In this document: piece by piece, positions 19,030-29,392 of the stretch
How positions within the stretch are numbered: position 1 is the first letter of the stretch
Layout of the letters: every line of letters starts with the position of its first letter
DNA from: Thermoanaerobacterium sp. PSU-2
GTDB taxonomy: Bacteria; Bacillota; Thermoanaerobacteria; Thermoanaerobacterales; Thermoanaerobacteraceae
DNA length: 64,000 nucleotides
NCBI RefSeq assembly: GCF_002102475.1
Contig: NZ_MSQD01000001.1
Span: forward strand, 124,001-188,000
Direction: 5' to 3'
Position numbers and translations under genes: made by a program
Notes under the pieces: generated by a model
Databases searched by the model: none
Seen by the model: the letters and a program-made list of their open reading frames with translations, nothing else
Told to the model about the DNA's origin: nothing

Positions 19030-19078
19030 TATAATCCTCCTTATGATTGAAATAAAAACGAATTTTAAAAATAAATAA

Positions 19079-19128
19079 GCCCGAAAGGATAGATTCCAAC
19101 ACATAGAGTGAAACCTATCCTCCCGGGC
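19079..19128 (-). terminator. Shared riboswitch terminator before the purine permease
   Basis: On the minus strand GCCCGGGAGGATAG pairs with CTATCCTTTCGGGC, followed by TTATTTATTTTT. It is the only terminator after the two aptamers. Confidence 0.85.
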
Positions 19129-19129
19129 T

Positions 19130-19232
19130 TTTATCCCACAGGTGTGGCAATACAATGCCTGTACCGCTCGGTCCGAACGCCTTTACTGTTTTCTACACAT
19201 TGACAATAAGGCTGGAACCCTCAGGTACACTT
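19130..19232 (-). promoter_or_regulatory. ykkC-class aptamer, probable PRPP riboswitch
   Basis: Minus-strand blocks GTACCTGAGGGTTCCAG and CGTTCGGACCGAGCGGTAC carry the ykkC core. GTACC pairs with GGTAC, GCCTT with AAGGC, and a 3' hairpin GGCA...TGCC follows. Among ykkC subtypes, PRPP aptamers (2b) are the ones found with purine genes, and they are known to occur in tandem with guanine aptamers. The ligand is inferred from this context; ppGpp or guanidine are less likely. Confidence 0.8.
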
Positions 19233-19234
19233 TC

Positions 19235-19304
19235 ACTCATAGTCAGACAATTTACGGTTGTCTGGTAGAGACTTCTGAGCCGTATTCTCAGAATTATATG
19301 AGCT
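19235..19304 (-). promoter_or_regulatory. Guanine/hypoxanthine-sensing purine riboswitch aptamer
   Basis: Minus-strand sequence shows P1 ends CTCAT/ATGAG, J1/2 TATAAT, J2/3 AGTCTCTACC, the P3 stem CAGACAA/TTGTCTG with loop CCGTAA, and J3/1 ACTATG. The discriminator position in GACTATG is C, which pairs with guanine or hypoxanthine; adenine aptamers have T. No terminator separates it from the next aptamer. Confidence 0.92.
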
Positions 19305-19329
19305 ATTATTTACTTGTCCTGATACAATT

Positions 19330-19358
19330 ATAATATCAAGTTTTTCAATTCAAGTCAA
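19330..19358 (-). promoter_or_regulatory. Promoter of the purine permease leader
   Basis: TTGACT (19353-19358) and TATTAT (19330-19335) on the minus strand, 17 bp apart, about 25 bp before the guanine aptamer. From here to 19465 I see nothing else. Confidence 0.7.
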
Positions 19359-19465
19359 TAATTTTACGAATATTTTTTTGATATTTTTAAAAAATGTTCG
19401 TGTTGCTCTCGCCCTGTGTTTAGATCTTTTTCATAAAGCTCATCTATTCCGCAGTGTCAATCATA

Positions 19466-19771
19466 TTACTTTATGATCTTTGTTAAATTCATTTTAGCAT
19501 ATATAACCCTGTGAATCTCAACAACATCTTCTTTAACTACATAAAATACCAAATAGTTTTTTACAGGTAATATTCTATATTCATTTTTAAGAGATTTTTC
19601 AGGTTGATACACCCTGCATGAATACGGAAACTGTGCAAGCCTTGATATAGATGTATCCAATTCATTAATTAGATCCATTGCTGCATTTGGTGCCTTTAAT
19701 TCATCTGCAACATAAGATACAATATTTGATAAATCTCTACTTGCCAAAGGCAAGTATCTAATATCATGCAT
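19466..19771 (-). CDS. RelE/ParE-family toxin
   Basis: A 101-aa protein with the compact RelE/ParE fold pattern: a helical start (YLPLASRDLSNIVSYVADEL), then RLAQFPYSCRVY and the strand-rich end NEYRILPVKNYLVFYVV...VEIHRVIYAK. RelE-type toxins cleave mRNA on the ribosome and ParE-type toxins inhibit gyrase; the sequence alone does not decide. It overlaps its antitoxin gene by eight bases. It lies just outside the left repeat of the phage island. Confidence 0.88.
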   Translation of the reverse strand: MHDIRYLPLASRDLSNIVSYVADELKAPNAAMDLINELDTSISRLAQFPYSCRVYQPEKSLKNEYRILPVKNYLVFYVVKEDVVEIHRVIYAKMNLTKIIK

Positions 19772-20051
19772 TGTCAGATTCCATTCTATCAGAAATTTTC
19801 GCTCTTAATTCTTCAAAAATTTCTTTATGGGAATATCTCTTATCAGTTGTTTGGGCTTCCAGTTCCGCTTCCTTCAGCTTAAAGTAAATTTCACTTTCAA
19901 ACAGTTTTCGTTCATAAGCTTCCATGCTCATTACAACCATATCTCCATAACCATTCTTGGTTAAAAAGACTGGCTCCCCAGTTTCATGGACGACTCTTGA
20001 TATATCTGCAAAATTATTTCTCAAATCTGATACTGGTCTAATATATGGCAT
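19764..20051 (-). CDS. Phd/YefM-family antitoxin
   Basis: A 95-aa antitoxin. The N-terminal half (IRPVSDLRNNFADISRVV, EPVFLTKNGYGDMVVMSMEAYE) is the Phd/YefM DNA-binding fold, and the charged C-terminal tail is the toxin-neutralising part. First gene of the pair; a large inverted repeat upstream is its likely autoregulatory operator. Confidence 0.9.
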   Translation of the reverse strand: MPYIRPVSDLRNNFADISRVVHETGEPVFLTKNGYGDMVVMSMEAYERKLFESEIYFKLKEAELEAQTTDKRYSHKEIFEELRAKISDRMESDNA

Positions 20052-20070
20052 ACAATCATCACCCCTTTAT

Positions 20071-20107
20071 TAGTTTAGCATAATTTTATCATAATTATGC
20101 TAAACTA
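20071..20107. promoter_or_regulatory. Operator inverted repeat of the toxin-antitoxin pair
   Basis: TAGTTTAGCATAATT (20071-20085) and AATTATGCTAAACTA (20093-20107) are perfect 15-base arms around a 7-base centre. The repeat starts 19 bp upstream of the antitoxin start codon, the usual place for binding by a Phd-type antitoxin-toxin complex. Confidence 0.8.
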
Positions 20108-20124
20108 TCAACAGAGCTTAAATC

Positions 20125-20142
20125 TTATTCCCACTCTATTAT
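20125..20142. repeat. Left att-like direct repeat of the guaA island
   Basis: TTATTCCCACTCTATTAT matches the guaA 3' end (23991-24008) at 16 of 18 positions in the same orientation, 12 of them contiguous. The right copy contains the guaA stop and last codons. Confidence 0.7.
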
Positions 20143-20187
20143 TAAAGTTTTATTCGTCGTTATTCCTATTGTTTTCTGTTATTTCTA

Positions 20188-20322
20188 TTATTCATAAGCG
20201 ATCTGCTGCTTGCCTTCCGTCTCGCTTATGGCTGGATGGAATGTATAAACGGTTTCGATTGCTTCATATTCTGCATCCGTGAAATCTCGCTTTGAAAGAC
20301 GCTTAAACTCCTGCTTTGTCAT
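20188..20322 (-). pseudogene. Truncated small phage protein
   Basis: A 44-codon frame (MTKQEFKRLSKRDFTDAEY... ending QQIAYE) behind a perfect GGGAGGT site. It resembles the N-terminal part of small Clostridial phage proteins that continue well beyond this point; here it stops close to the left repeat, so it is probably a deletion remnant. It overlaps the upstream gene by four bases (ATGA). Confidence 0.5.
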
Positions 20323-20501
20323 TTCGTAACCTCCCTTTTTAATTCTACAATTAAACTGGCTACATTTGTTTGCCAGGTTATTGTGTTGTAGTATTTTGAA
20401 AAAATATTTGGTTTTCTGTTCTTAATTTCATCTAACAAAAGCGCTTCTTCAGTCCTATCCCAGCATGTCTCAAGTCTCTGAATAATTTCAACATCTGTCA
20501 T
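20319..20501 (-). CDS. Small phage-type protein of unknown function
   Basis: A 60-aa frame (MTDVEIIQRLETCWDRTEEALLL...). The start has no clear ribosome-binding site, and the frame upstream stays plausible for 16 codons (VKGDDIQSIFREHIRQ) without a normal start codon, so the true 5' end may be lost. It is coupled to the next frame by an ATGA overlap. Function unknown. Confidence 0.5.
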   Translation of the reverse strand: MTDVEIIQRLETCWDRTEEALLLDEIKNRKPNIFSKYYNTITWQTNVASLIVELKREVTK

Positions 20502-20582
20502 TTGTCGAATGTGTTCTCTAAATATGCTTTGAATGTCGTCTCCCTTAACTTATTCCTCCATTTGTTATTAATTGAATTATGG

Positions 20583-20675
20583 GAGCGGGTCTGGTATAAT
20601 CATAGTACAGGCCCGCTCCGGTTGGTCTGCGCGAAGCTCTTTACATCAAAGCTTTTAGTCGGGTGCTGATGTAAG
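20583..20675. other. Two-hairpin noncoding segment in the phage island
   Basis: GGAGCGGG (20580s) pairs with CCCGCTCC near 20612-20619, and TTACATCA (20641-20648) pairs with TGATGTAA (20667-20674). No reading frame is convincing here. The paired, GC-rich stems amid AT-rich flanks suggest a structured RNA or leader for the phage genes at 20.2-20.5 kb. Stretch 20502-20684 holds nothing else I can support. Confidence 0.4.
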
Positions 20676-20684
20676 GGGCTTTTC

Positions 20685-20960
20685 TTATGACACCGTGAAG
20701 CGGCGAGTTTCTATTTCCTTCGTGTATTGCTTATATAACTCGGCATGTGTTGCCTTAAATGCTGCTGTATCAAAGCGGCTGCTTTTTACAACCTTCCAAC
20801 GGATCTTGAAAACATCAACAACCATTTCATCAACTCCTCTGGCGCTCATCTAAGCTTTAATCGCATCCTGAATACTATTTATCTCTGCCTGAAGCTCTTC
20901 TGCCATTGTCTGAAGTTCTTTAAGTTCTCTAACTTTGCTTAGTAATTCATTTGTGCTCAT
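20685..20960 (-). pseudogene. Phage early-region protein split by an in-frame stop
   Basis: Starting at 20960 the frame reads MSTNELLSKVRELKELQ... as a coiled coil, meets TAG at 20850-20852, then continues in the same frame as MSARGVDEMVVDVFKIRWKV...TTRRF-like end (ETRRFTVS). Together the 91 codons look like one known type of small Clostridial phage protein, in which a single residue occupies the stop position. I call it a nonsense-mutated gene; reinitiation at the ATG just after the stop is possible. Confidence 0.65.
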
Positions 20961-20994
20961 GTAATCACTCTCTTTAATTATTTCTGTTTATAAT

Positions 20995-21012
20995 ATAAAC
21001 GATATTGTTTAT
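20995..21012. promoter_or_regulatory. Inverted repeat between divergent phage genes
   Basis: ATAAAC (20995-21000) and GTTTAT (21007-21012) form a palindrome in the divergent region. A similar AACGAT motif recurs nearby. It is a candidate operator for the XRE-type protein encoded at 21126. Confidence 0.4.
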
Positions 21013-21061
21013 GGTGCCAATGACCAATTTAACGATTCTCAATAAAATAGAAATATTATCG

Positions 21062-21090
21062 TTGATTTATTAAATATATTCGTTTATAAT
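21062..21090 (+). promoter_or_regulatory. Promoter of the HTH-zinc ribbon-Fic operon
   Basis: TTGATT (21062-21067) and a perfect TATAAT (21085-21090) with 17-bp spacing. Confidence 0.75.
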
Positions 21091-21125
21091 GAGAATATCG
21101 AAAGGAGAGGGAAAGGAGTGGTTAT

Positions 21126-21341
21126 ATGTCAGTATCTGAACAGCTGAAAATTCTATGCGTAAAGCTTGGAATAAGTGTCTCCGAACTTGGAAGGATGTCT
21201 GGGAAAAGTCCACAGGCCTTTAATCAAAAGATGAAGCGAGAAACTTTCACTGTCGATGAGTTAAAAAAAATAGCCGAAGCTGCCGGATGTAAATACGAGA
21301 GTTCTTTTATACTGCCATCTGGCGAGAAAGTCACATACTAA
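21126..21341 (+). CDS. XRE-type HTH protein
   Basis: A 71-aa single-domain regulator. LGISVSELGRMSGKSPQAFNQKM is a clear helix-turn-helix, and DELKKIAEAAGCKYESSFILPSG is the usual end of this small family. AAAGGAG precedes the ATG. First gene of a three-gene operon with a good promoter; it may be an autoregulator acting on the palindrome upstream. Confidence 0.8.
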   Translation: MSVSEQLKILCVKLGISVSELGRMSGKSPQAFNQKMKRETFTVDELKKIAEAAGCKYESSFILPSGEKVTY

Positions 21342-21358
21342 AAAAGGGAGGTATTAAA

Positions 21359-21556
21359 TTGCTCAATAATGGCATATACAAGTGCATAGCCTGTGGTAAA
21401 CGCTTCACTGTAACCATATCAAACGCAGGATATCCCGGTGGGAAAGAACGAGAAAGCATAAATTGTCCGTGGTGTGGTGCTGAAAATGGCAGCGAAGTAA
21501 CAAGCGGAATTATTACCACGCAAAAAGTGGTTACGGAGGGTGGTGTTAATCAATGA
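21359..21556 (+). CDS. Small zinc-ribbon protein
   Basis: A 65-aa protein with two CxxC pairs (CIACG near residue 10 and CPWCG near 36) that should bind one zinc. The start codon is TTG-context; the frame MLNNGIYKCIAC begins at TTG 21359 after GGGAGG. The last codons overlap the Fic start (ATGA). Function unknown; the operon position suggests an accessory to Fic or the regulator. Confidence 0.7.
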   Translation: MLNNGIYKCIACGKRFTVTISNAGYPGGKERESINCPWCGAENGSEVTSGIITTQKVVTEGGVNQ

Positions 21557-22302
21557 CTATATATGAAAAAATCGACCGCTACAAGCTGGCCATTGATGAA
21601 AAACGTCCCTTTGAAGGCCATTTGCTTCATGAAATTAAAAACTACTATCGCATAGGCCTTACATGGTCCAGTAATGCTCTTGAAGGAAATACTCTCACTT
21701 TAAGTGAAACAAAGATCCTCCTGGAAGATGGATTGACTGTCGGAGGAAAGCCTCTTCGAGATACATTCGAAGCCCTGGGACACGCAAAGGCTTATGATTT
21801 CATGTTTACATTGCTTAATAGTTATCAAATAACCGAAGAAGACGCCCTTACAATGCACCGAATGTTCTATACAGGTATTGATGCCGAGGAAGCAGGAAAA
21901 TACCGCGATCGCCCGGTCTTTATAACCGGCTCAAAATATGAAGTATGCCCAGTAGAACGGATAGAAGGGGAAATGAAAAAACTGTTCCAATGGGCATGCT
22001 CCGAGCGTAATAAATACCATCCGGTTCAATTTGCCGCCCAGCTGCATAAACGGTTTGTATTTATTCACCCTTTCATAGATGGAAACGGGAGAGTAGCTCG
22101 GTTGCTTATGAATACAGCGCTTATTCAAGATGGTTATATGTTGGCCATAATTCCACCGGTCTTACGTCATGAGTATATTAGCTTACTGGAGCAGGCTCAT
22201 GAAGATGATCAACCTTTTATGGACTTTATTGCCGAACGCGTTTTGGAGTCTGAAAAGGAGATTATGAGATTACTGCATATTCCTTTTCCTAATCAGTCAT
22301 AA
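21553..22302 (+). CDS. Fic-domain protein (probable AMP transferase)
   Basis: A 249-aa Fic/DOC enzyme. The active-site motif HPFIDGNGRVARLL begins at His172. An N-terminal inhibitory helix motif S-x-x-x-E-G is present at Ser40-Glu44-Gly45 (SSNALEGN), so it is a self-inhibited class II Fic protein. Such enzymes attach AMP to hydroxyl side chains of targets; here the target is unknown. Intact although the surrounding phage genes are broken, so it may be under selection. Confidence 0.9.
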   Translation: MTIYEKIDRYKLAIDEKRPFEGHLLHEIKNYYRIGLTWSSNALEGNTLTLSETKILLEDGLTVGGKPLRDTFEALGHAKAYDFMFTLLNSYQITEEDALTMHRMFYTGIDAEEAGKYRDRPVFITGSKYEVCPVERIEGEMKKLFQWACSERNKYHPVQFAAQLHKRFVFIHPFIDGNGRVARLLMNTALIQDGYMLAIIPPVLRHEYISLLEQAHEDDQPFMDFIAERVLESEKEIMRLLHIPFPNQS

Positions 22303-22390
22303 AATAAAATAAGAGCGGCATCTAATCCTTAAGATTCCGCTCAAAATATACCCAGTGGTAATATTTAAGCCATTCCGCTTTTATATAAAA

Positions 22391-22430
22391 AAGAGAGCCT
22401 ATACCGTGATAAAGTCCTGGAGGCTCTCTT
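22391..22430. terminator. Terminator between Fic and the tape-measure remnant
   Basis: AAGAGAGCCT (22391-22400) and AGGCTCTCTT (22421-22430) form a 10-bp stem with T-rich sequence on both sides. A second weaker hairpin (GAGCGG...CCGCTC, 22313-22341) follows the Fic stop. Confidence 0.8.
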
Positions 22431-22478
22431 TGTGTTTCTGGTGTAGTTTTATTGTATGACATGGAAGGGCTATGGCCG

Positions 22479-22619
22479 TTAATATTCATTTGGAAAGAGG
22501 ATTGTCGTCGCAGATCTGTCCCATTCGGTAATAATCCAGATCTTCCCCTTGCTGGTCTCATATGCTTCCAGTATTCGTTCGCCTGTCTTAACTGCCAGAT
22601 CATTCAGCTCCTTATCCAC
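22479..22619 (-). CDS. 46-aa phage protein after the tape-measure gene
   Basis: GTG at 22617-22619 opens a frame reading DKELNDLAVKTGERILEAYE and ending ITEWDRSATTILFPNEY. It overlaps the tape-measure stop by eight bases, codon use is good, and it is followed by a terminator. Composition and length look like a genuine compact protein. Not recognised. It is easily missed because of its size and GTG start. Confidence 0.6.
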   Translation of the reverse strand: MDKELNDLAVKTGERILEAYETSKGKIWIITEWDRSATTILFPNEY

Positions 22620-23990
22620 TTGGGAAAGGGCTTATGTCGTCGGTCATTTCACGGATATAGGCTTTCAATATGGCCACCACTTTGTTTTCGTCAGTGTTAT
22701 CTCCGCTGCCTTCGATCGTGAATTTAGGCTCTGCCTTGACTCCCACTTTGATGGTTATGTTTTGACTGGCTTTTCCGGTTGCAGAAGCTACCGGGATTTC
22801 ATCCGGTTCCTCGCCTACTATTCCGCCGTCTTCATAGGCCCTAACTCCGAGGAGTTCACCGGTCCGCTGCCATAAGTCAAGGCCTCTTTGTCTCTTGCTT
22901 GGGCTTAATGGAATAAGGCTTTCAGCTCCGTCCTCGGCCACGATGCCCATATGCGGTTTTGTCATTATACCGCCCCATGCATGTTCTTGTATAGAGCTGC
23001 CTTTTCCGGCTTTGTATCCCGCACCGAAGGAGCTTTTTACCTTATCCCAAAGGCCACCGAAAAAGCTCGGGATTGTGTCGGTAAAGAAGCTCTTAATGCT
23101 TACCCATACGTTCATTGCCAGTGTTGGCAAAGTCTGCGTGAAAAATCCGCTTATCGAGCTCCACAAGTTTCTGAAAAAGCCAGGGATTGTCTGCGTAAAG
23201 AATGGGACTATATTGTTTTCCCATACGCTGGTCGCCCAGGATGGTAGCGTTGAAGTGAAGAATGTTGTTATACCGGTCCACAATCCTCCGAAGAAATTCG
23301 GGATATCCTGTGTAAAGAATGGCACGATGTTGTTATTCCAGGTATCTGTCGCCCATGTCGGAAGGGTAGAAGTGAAGAATGTCGATATGCTGCTCCATAT
23401 CCCTCCGAAGAAGTTTGGAATGTCTTCTGTGAAAAATGGTACTATGTGGCCATTCCATACATTAGAGGCCCAGGTTGGTAATGTTGAAGTAAAGAATGTT
23501 GAAATCCCATTCCATAAATCTGAAAAGAACCTCGGCACATCCTCTGTGAAAAAGACCTCCGCTTTTCCTACGGCATATCCTACCGCATACGGTACGGTCT
23601 CGGTGAAGAAATCGCCGACGCTATTCCAGAGCTCACCCTATTTCTCCGGTATAGTTTCTGTGAAGAAAGCCGATGTTTTTTTGGTTAATCCATTCCACCA
23701 TGTTGGTATGCTGTTGGTGAAAAAGTTTCCTACTCCTCCTCAGAATTTATTCCATCCCTTTGGAAGTGTATCGGTGAAAAAGTTACCGATAGCATCTCCG
23801 ATATTTTCCAACCATCACCCTTTATCGGTTGCGTCTGACAAGGCTTTACCTGCTTTGTCTCCGGTTAAGAGAGCCGCTGCGCCGCCTATTCCGGCACCAA
23901 TTAAGGCACCAATTCCGACCATTCCTGCTTTAGTTCCTGCGGTTACATACTCATCTTTAGCAGCTTTGCTATTGCCTGCCTTGCTTGCTT
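22612..23990 (-). pseudogene. Phage tail tape-measure protein fragment with three in-frame stops
   Basis: One frame runs from the guaA junction to 22612. It has a Gly/Ala-rich hydrophobic stretch (GIGALIGAGIGGAAALL), then many tandem aromatic repeats of the form FFTxTLPTWAxxxWNxxIxxF, and a C-terminal soluble end. These are typical of the 3' part of tape-measure genes. In-frame stops are TGA 23815-23817, TGA 23740-23742 and TAG 23638-23640. The 5' part of the gene is missing at the guaA boundary. The last 308 codons (from 23538) remain open. Confidence 0.85.
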
Positions 23991-24008
23991 TTATTCCCAC
24001 TCGATTGT
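23991..24008. repeat. Right att-like direct repeat (guaA 3' end)
   Basis: TTATTCCCACTCGATTGT encodes, on the minus strand, the last guaA codons TIEWE and stop. It pairs with the copy at 20125-20142. Confidence 0.7.
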
Positions 24009-25529
24009 AGCCGGTGGTTTCGATGTAATGTCATACAAGACTCTGTTTACACCGTATACTTCATTTACAATGCTTGTAGATATGTCTTCGAGAATGTCGT
24101 ATGGCATCTTCACCCAGTCTGCCGTCATTCCATCGTTGCTTTCTACAATCCTTAAGATTATCGGGTATGCATACGTCCTGTCATCACCCATGATACCGAC
24201 GCTTTTTATATCTGGCAATACAGCAAAAGACTGCCATACATTGTTGTACCAGCCGTATTTTTTCATCTCTCTTAACACTATGCTGTCGGCTTCTCTCAAT
24301 ATGTTTAATTTTTCTTCTGTCACTTCCCCGAGTATCCTGACTGCTAAACCTGGCCCTGGGAAAGGCTGCCTATTTAAAATCTCATCAGGCATACCCAGTT
24401 CTCTTCCAACCTGTCTTACCTCATCTTTAAAAAGCATCCTTAATGGCTCAATGAGCTCAAATCCTACATTTTCAGGCAATCCGCCTACATTGTGATGGCT
24501 TTTTATTGTTGAAGCGACAGGGCTTCCACTCTCAATTACATCCGGATAAAGGGTGCCTTGCACTAAATATTTCACATCTCCTATTTTCTTTGCTTCTTCC
24601 TTAAACACCTCTATAAACTCGTTTCCTATTATCTTTCTCTTTTCTTCAGGATCCTTGACTCCCTTTAGCTTCTCTAAAAATCTATCCTTTGCATCTACTT
24701 TTATTATCTCCATATCAAAATTGGTTTTAAAAGTGTCGACTACCTTCTCAGCCTCGTTTTTCCTGAGAAGGCCGTTATCTACAAAAATACATATTAGCTG
24801 GTCGTGTATTGCTCTATTTACCAAAACTGCGGCAACAGATGAATCAACACCACCGCTTAGCGCACAGACAACCTTGTCATTTCCGACTTTTTGTCTTATT
24901 TCTTTTACAGTCTGCTCTATAAGTGAATCCATTGTCCAATCTGCAGAGCAATCACATACTTCAAACAAGAAATTCCTGATTATCTCAGTACCTCTCGGAG
25001 TATGTACTACTTCTGGATGGAATTGTACGGCGTACTGCTTTCCTTCAACGTTGGCGATTGCTGCAATAGGGCAATTTGCTGTCGATGCAACGACTTTAAA
25101 ATTTTTAGGAGGTAATTCTATTTGATCCGTGTGACTCATCCAACAACTTGTCTCTTTTTCAATCCCTTTAAACAAAGGAATGTTGTTGTTTATCACAACA
25201 TCTGTTTTCCCATACTCTCTTACAGGTGCTTCCGCAACCTTGCCGCCTTGTATCATCGTCATAAGCTGTGCACCGTAACAAATGCCGAGTATAGGATATT
25301 TTAGCTTAAATATACCTTCATCGCACATTGGCGCATTTTCTGTATAGACGCTGGCAGGTCCTCCTGACAGCACCAAACCCTTAGGCTGTCTTTTATCAAC
25401 TTCTTCTGGCTTTATATTGTACGGAACAATTTCGCAAAACACATTTGCTTCCCTTATTCTCCTTGCAATAAGCTGCGTATATTGGCCGCCAAAATCAAGT
25501 ATCAATATGACTTCTCTATTAATCCCCAT
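23991..25529 (-). CDS. guaA: GMP synthase (glutamine-hydrolysing)
   Basis: A 512-aa enzyme converting XMP to GMP. The class I amidotransferase half has [10 protein letters not shown] with the nucleophilic cysteine and QFHPEVVHT; the synthetase half has the P-loop [14 protein letters not shown] and ends in the invariant-type PPATIEWE. The ATG at 25529 follows AAGGAGGAT. Only ten bases separate it from guaB, so the guanine riboswitch before guaB probably governs both. Confidence 0.97.
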   Translation of the reverse strand: MGINREVILILDFGGQYTQLIARRIREANVFCEIVPYNIKPEEVDKRQPKGLVLSGGPASVYTENAPMCDEGIFKLKYPILGICYGAQLMTMIQGGKVAEAPVREYGKTDVVINNNIPLFKGIEKETSCWMSHTDQIELPPKNFKVVASTANCPIAAIANVEGKQYAVQFHPEVVHTPRGTEIIRNFLFEVCDCSADWTMDSLIEQTVKEIRQKVGNDKVVCALSGGVDSSVAAVLVNRAIHDQLICIFVDNGLLRKNEAEKVVDTFKTNFDMEIIKVDAKDRFLEKLKGVKDPEEKRKIIGNEFIEVFKEEAKKIGDVKYLVQGTLYPDVIESGSPVASTIKSHHNVGGLPENVGFELIEPLRMLFKDEVRQVGRELGMPDEILNRQPFPGPGLAVRILGEVTEEKLNILREADSIVLREMKKYGWYNNVWQSFAVLPDIKSVGIMGDDRTYAYPIILRIVESNDGMTADWVKMPYDILEDISTSIVNEVYGVNRVLYDITSKPPATIEWE

Positions 25530-25541
25530 CAAAATCCTCCT

Positions 25542-27011
<1,470 letters not shown>

Positions 27012-27046
27012 CTAAAATTTATTATGCCTTAGTTTATAATAAAAAT

Positions 27047-27072
27047 GCCCGAACAGAGAATTTCGTTCAGGC
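27047..27072 (-). terminator. Riboswitch terminator before guaB
   Basis: GCCTGAAC and GTTCGGGC form a stem on the minus strand followed by ATTTTTATT. Confidence 0.85.
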
Positions 27073-27091
27073 AAAAAAGAGTACAACAATA

Positions 27092-27162
27092 ACTCCCCAT
27101 AGTAAAGAGTTACGGCTCTTTGTAGATACTCCAGTGCCTATTCACCAGATTATATGCGGATA
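27092..27162 (-). promoter_or_regulatory. Guanine-type purine riboswitch of guaBA
   Basis: On the minus strand: CATATAATCTGGTG, J2/3 GTATCTAC, P3 AAAGAG/CTCTTT with loop CCGTAA, and ACTATGGGG closing P1. The discriminator base is C, so guanine or hypoxanthine is expected. P1 has one G-G mismatch and P2 has two G-T pairs, so it is a more divergent copy than the one before the permease. Confidence 0.85.
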
Positions 27163-27187
27163 AGATTTTATTATTAAATTACTAAAC

Positions 27188-27216
27188 AATATAACAAATT
27201 TAGATGTCCATGTCAA
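27188..27216 (-). promoter_or_regulatory. Promoter of guaBA
   Basis: A perfect TTGACA (27211-27216) and TATATT (27188-27193) on the minus strand with 17-bp spacing, just before the aptamer. Confidence 0.8.
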
Positions 27217-27230
27217 CAGTACAAAAAAAA

Positions 27231-27250
27231 TAACCGGGCATCCCCGGTTA
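27231..27250 (-). terminator. Terminator of groESL
   Basis: AACCGGG and CCCGGTT around a GATG loop, then ATTTTTTTT on the minus strand, six bases after groEL. Confidence 0.9.
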
Positions 27251-27256
27251 TTTTTC

Positions 27257-29180
<1,924 letters not shown>

Positions 29181-29201
29181 AATATCCCTCCTCGAATTTT
29201 G

Positions 29202-29228
29202 TTAGCACTCATTCATGGCGAGTGCTAA
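29202..29228. promoter_or_regulatory. CIRCE operator (HrcA binding site)
   Basis: TTAGCACTC, nine bases, GAGTGCTAA: an exact match to the CIRCE consensus. It indicates HrcA-dependent heat-shock control of groESL. Confidence 0.97.
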
Positions 29229-29242
29229 TCATCACACTTTTT

Positions 29243-29271
29243 ATATTAGTTTAATTACAAGTTCATGGCAA
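29243..29271 (-). promoter_or_regulatory. Promoter of groESL
   Basis: TTGCCA (29266-29271) and TAATAT (29243-29248) on the minus strand, 17 bp apart. CIRCE lies directly downstream, so bound HrcA would block initiation or clearance. Confidence 0.65.
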
Positions 29272-29363
29272 ACTCCAAATTCCTCTAATTTTTGCCGTTT
29301 TAGACGATTATTATAGATTTTTCCCATTTATCTTCTAATTATACGATTAATATTAAATTTACG

Positions 29364-29392
29364 CAAAAAAATGCAGGCTTTAGCTGCCTGCA
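29364..29392 (-). terminator. Terminator overlapping the end of the repeat-protein gene
   Basis: TGCAGGC and GCCTGCA around a 7-base loop, then TTTTTTT on the minus strand. The stem includes the last codons and the stop. Confidence 0.85.

Larger units (their letters stand above)
20125..24008. mobile_element. Decayed prophage island inserted at the 3' end of guaA
   Basis: A 3.9-kb segment between two near-identical 18-bp direct repeats, the right one being the guaA terminus. The 3' end of guaA is a known integration target for tyrosine-recombinase elements. Contents are phage-like: a tape-measure fragment, small early-gene fragments with in-frame stops, an XRE regulator, a zinc ribbon and a Fic protein. 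Much of it, especially 22.5-24.0 kb, is visibly richer in GC than its surroundings. No integrase remains, so large deletions must have occurred. guaA itself is intact. Confidence 0.72.

Noticed and set aside
23638-23817. Stop-codon reassignment (TGA or TAG as Trp) in the phage
   Set aside because: Both TGA and TAG are involved, the other genes of the island use normal codes, and the gene is already truncated at guaA. Decay is simpler.
22895-24010. A 371-codon open frame on the plus strand across the tape-measure relic
   Set aside because: It is the mirror of the repetitive tape-measure frame: the tandem repeats keep the opposite strand free of stops. It runs into guaA, has no ribosome-binding site, and its composition follows the repeat units.
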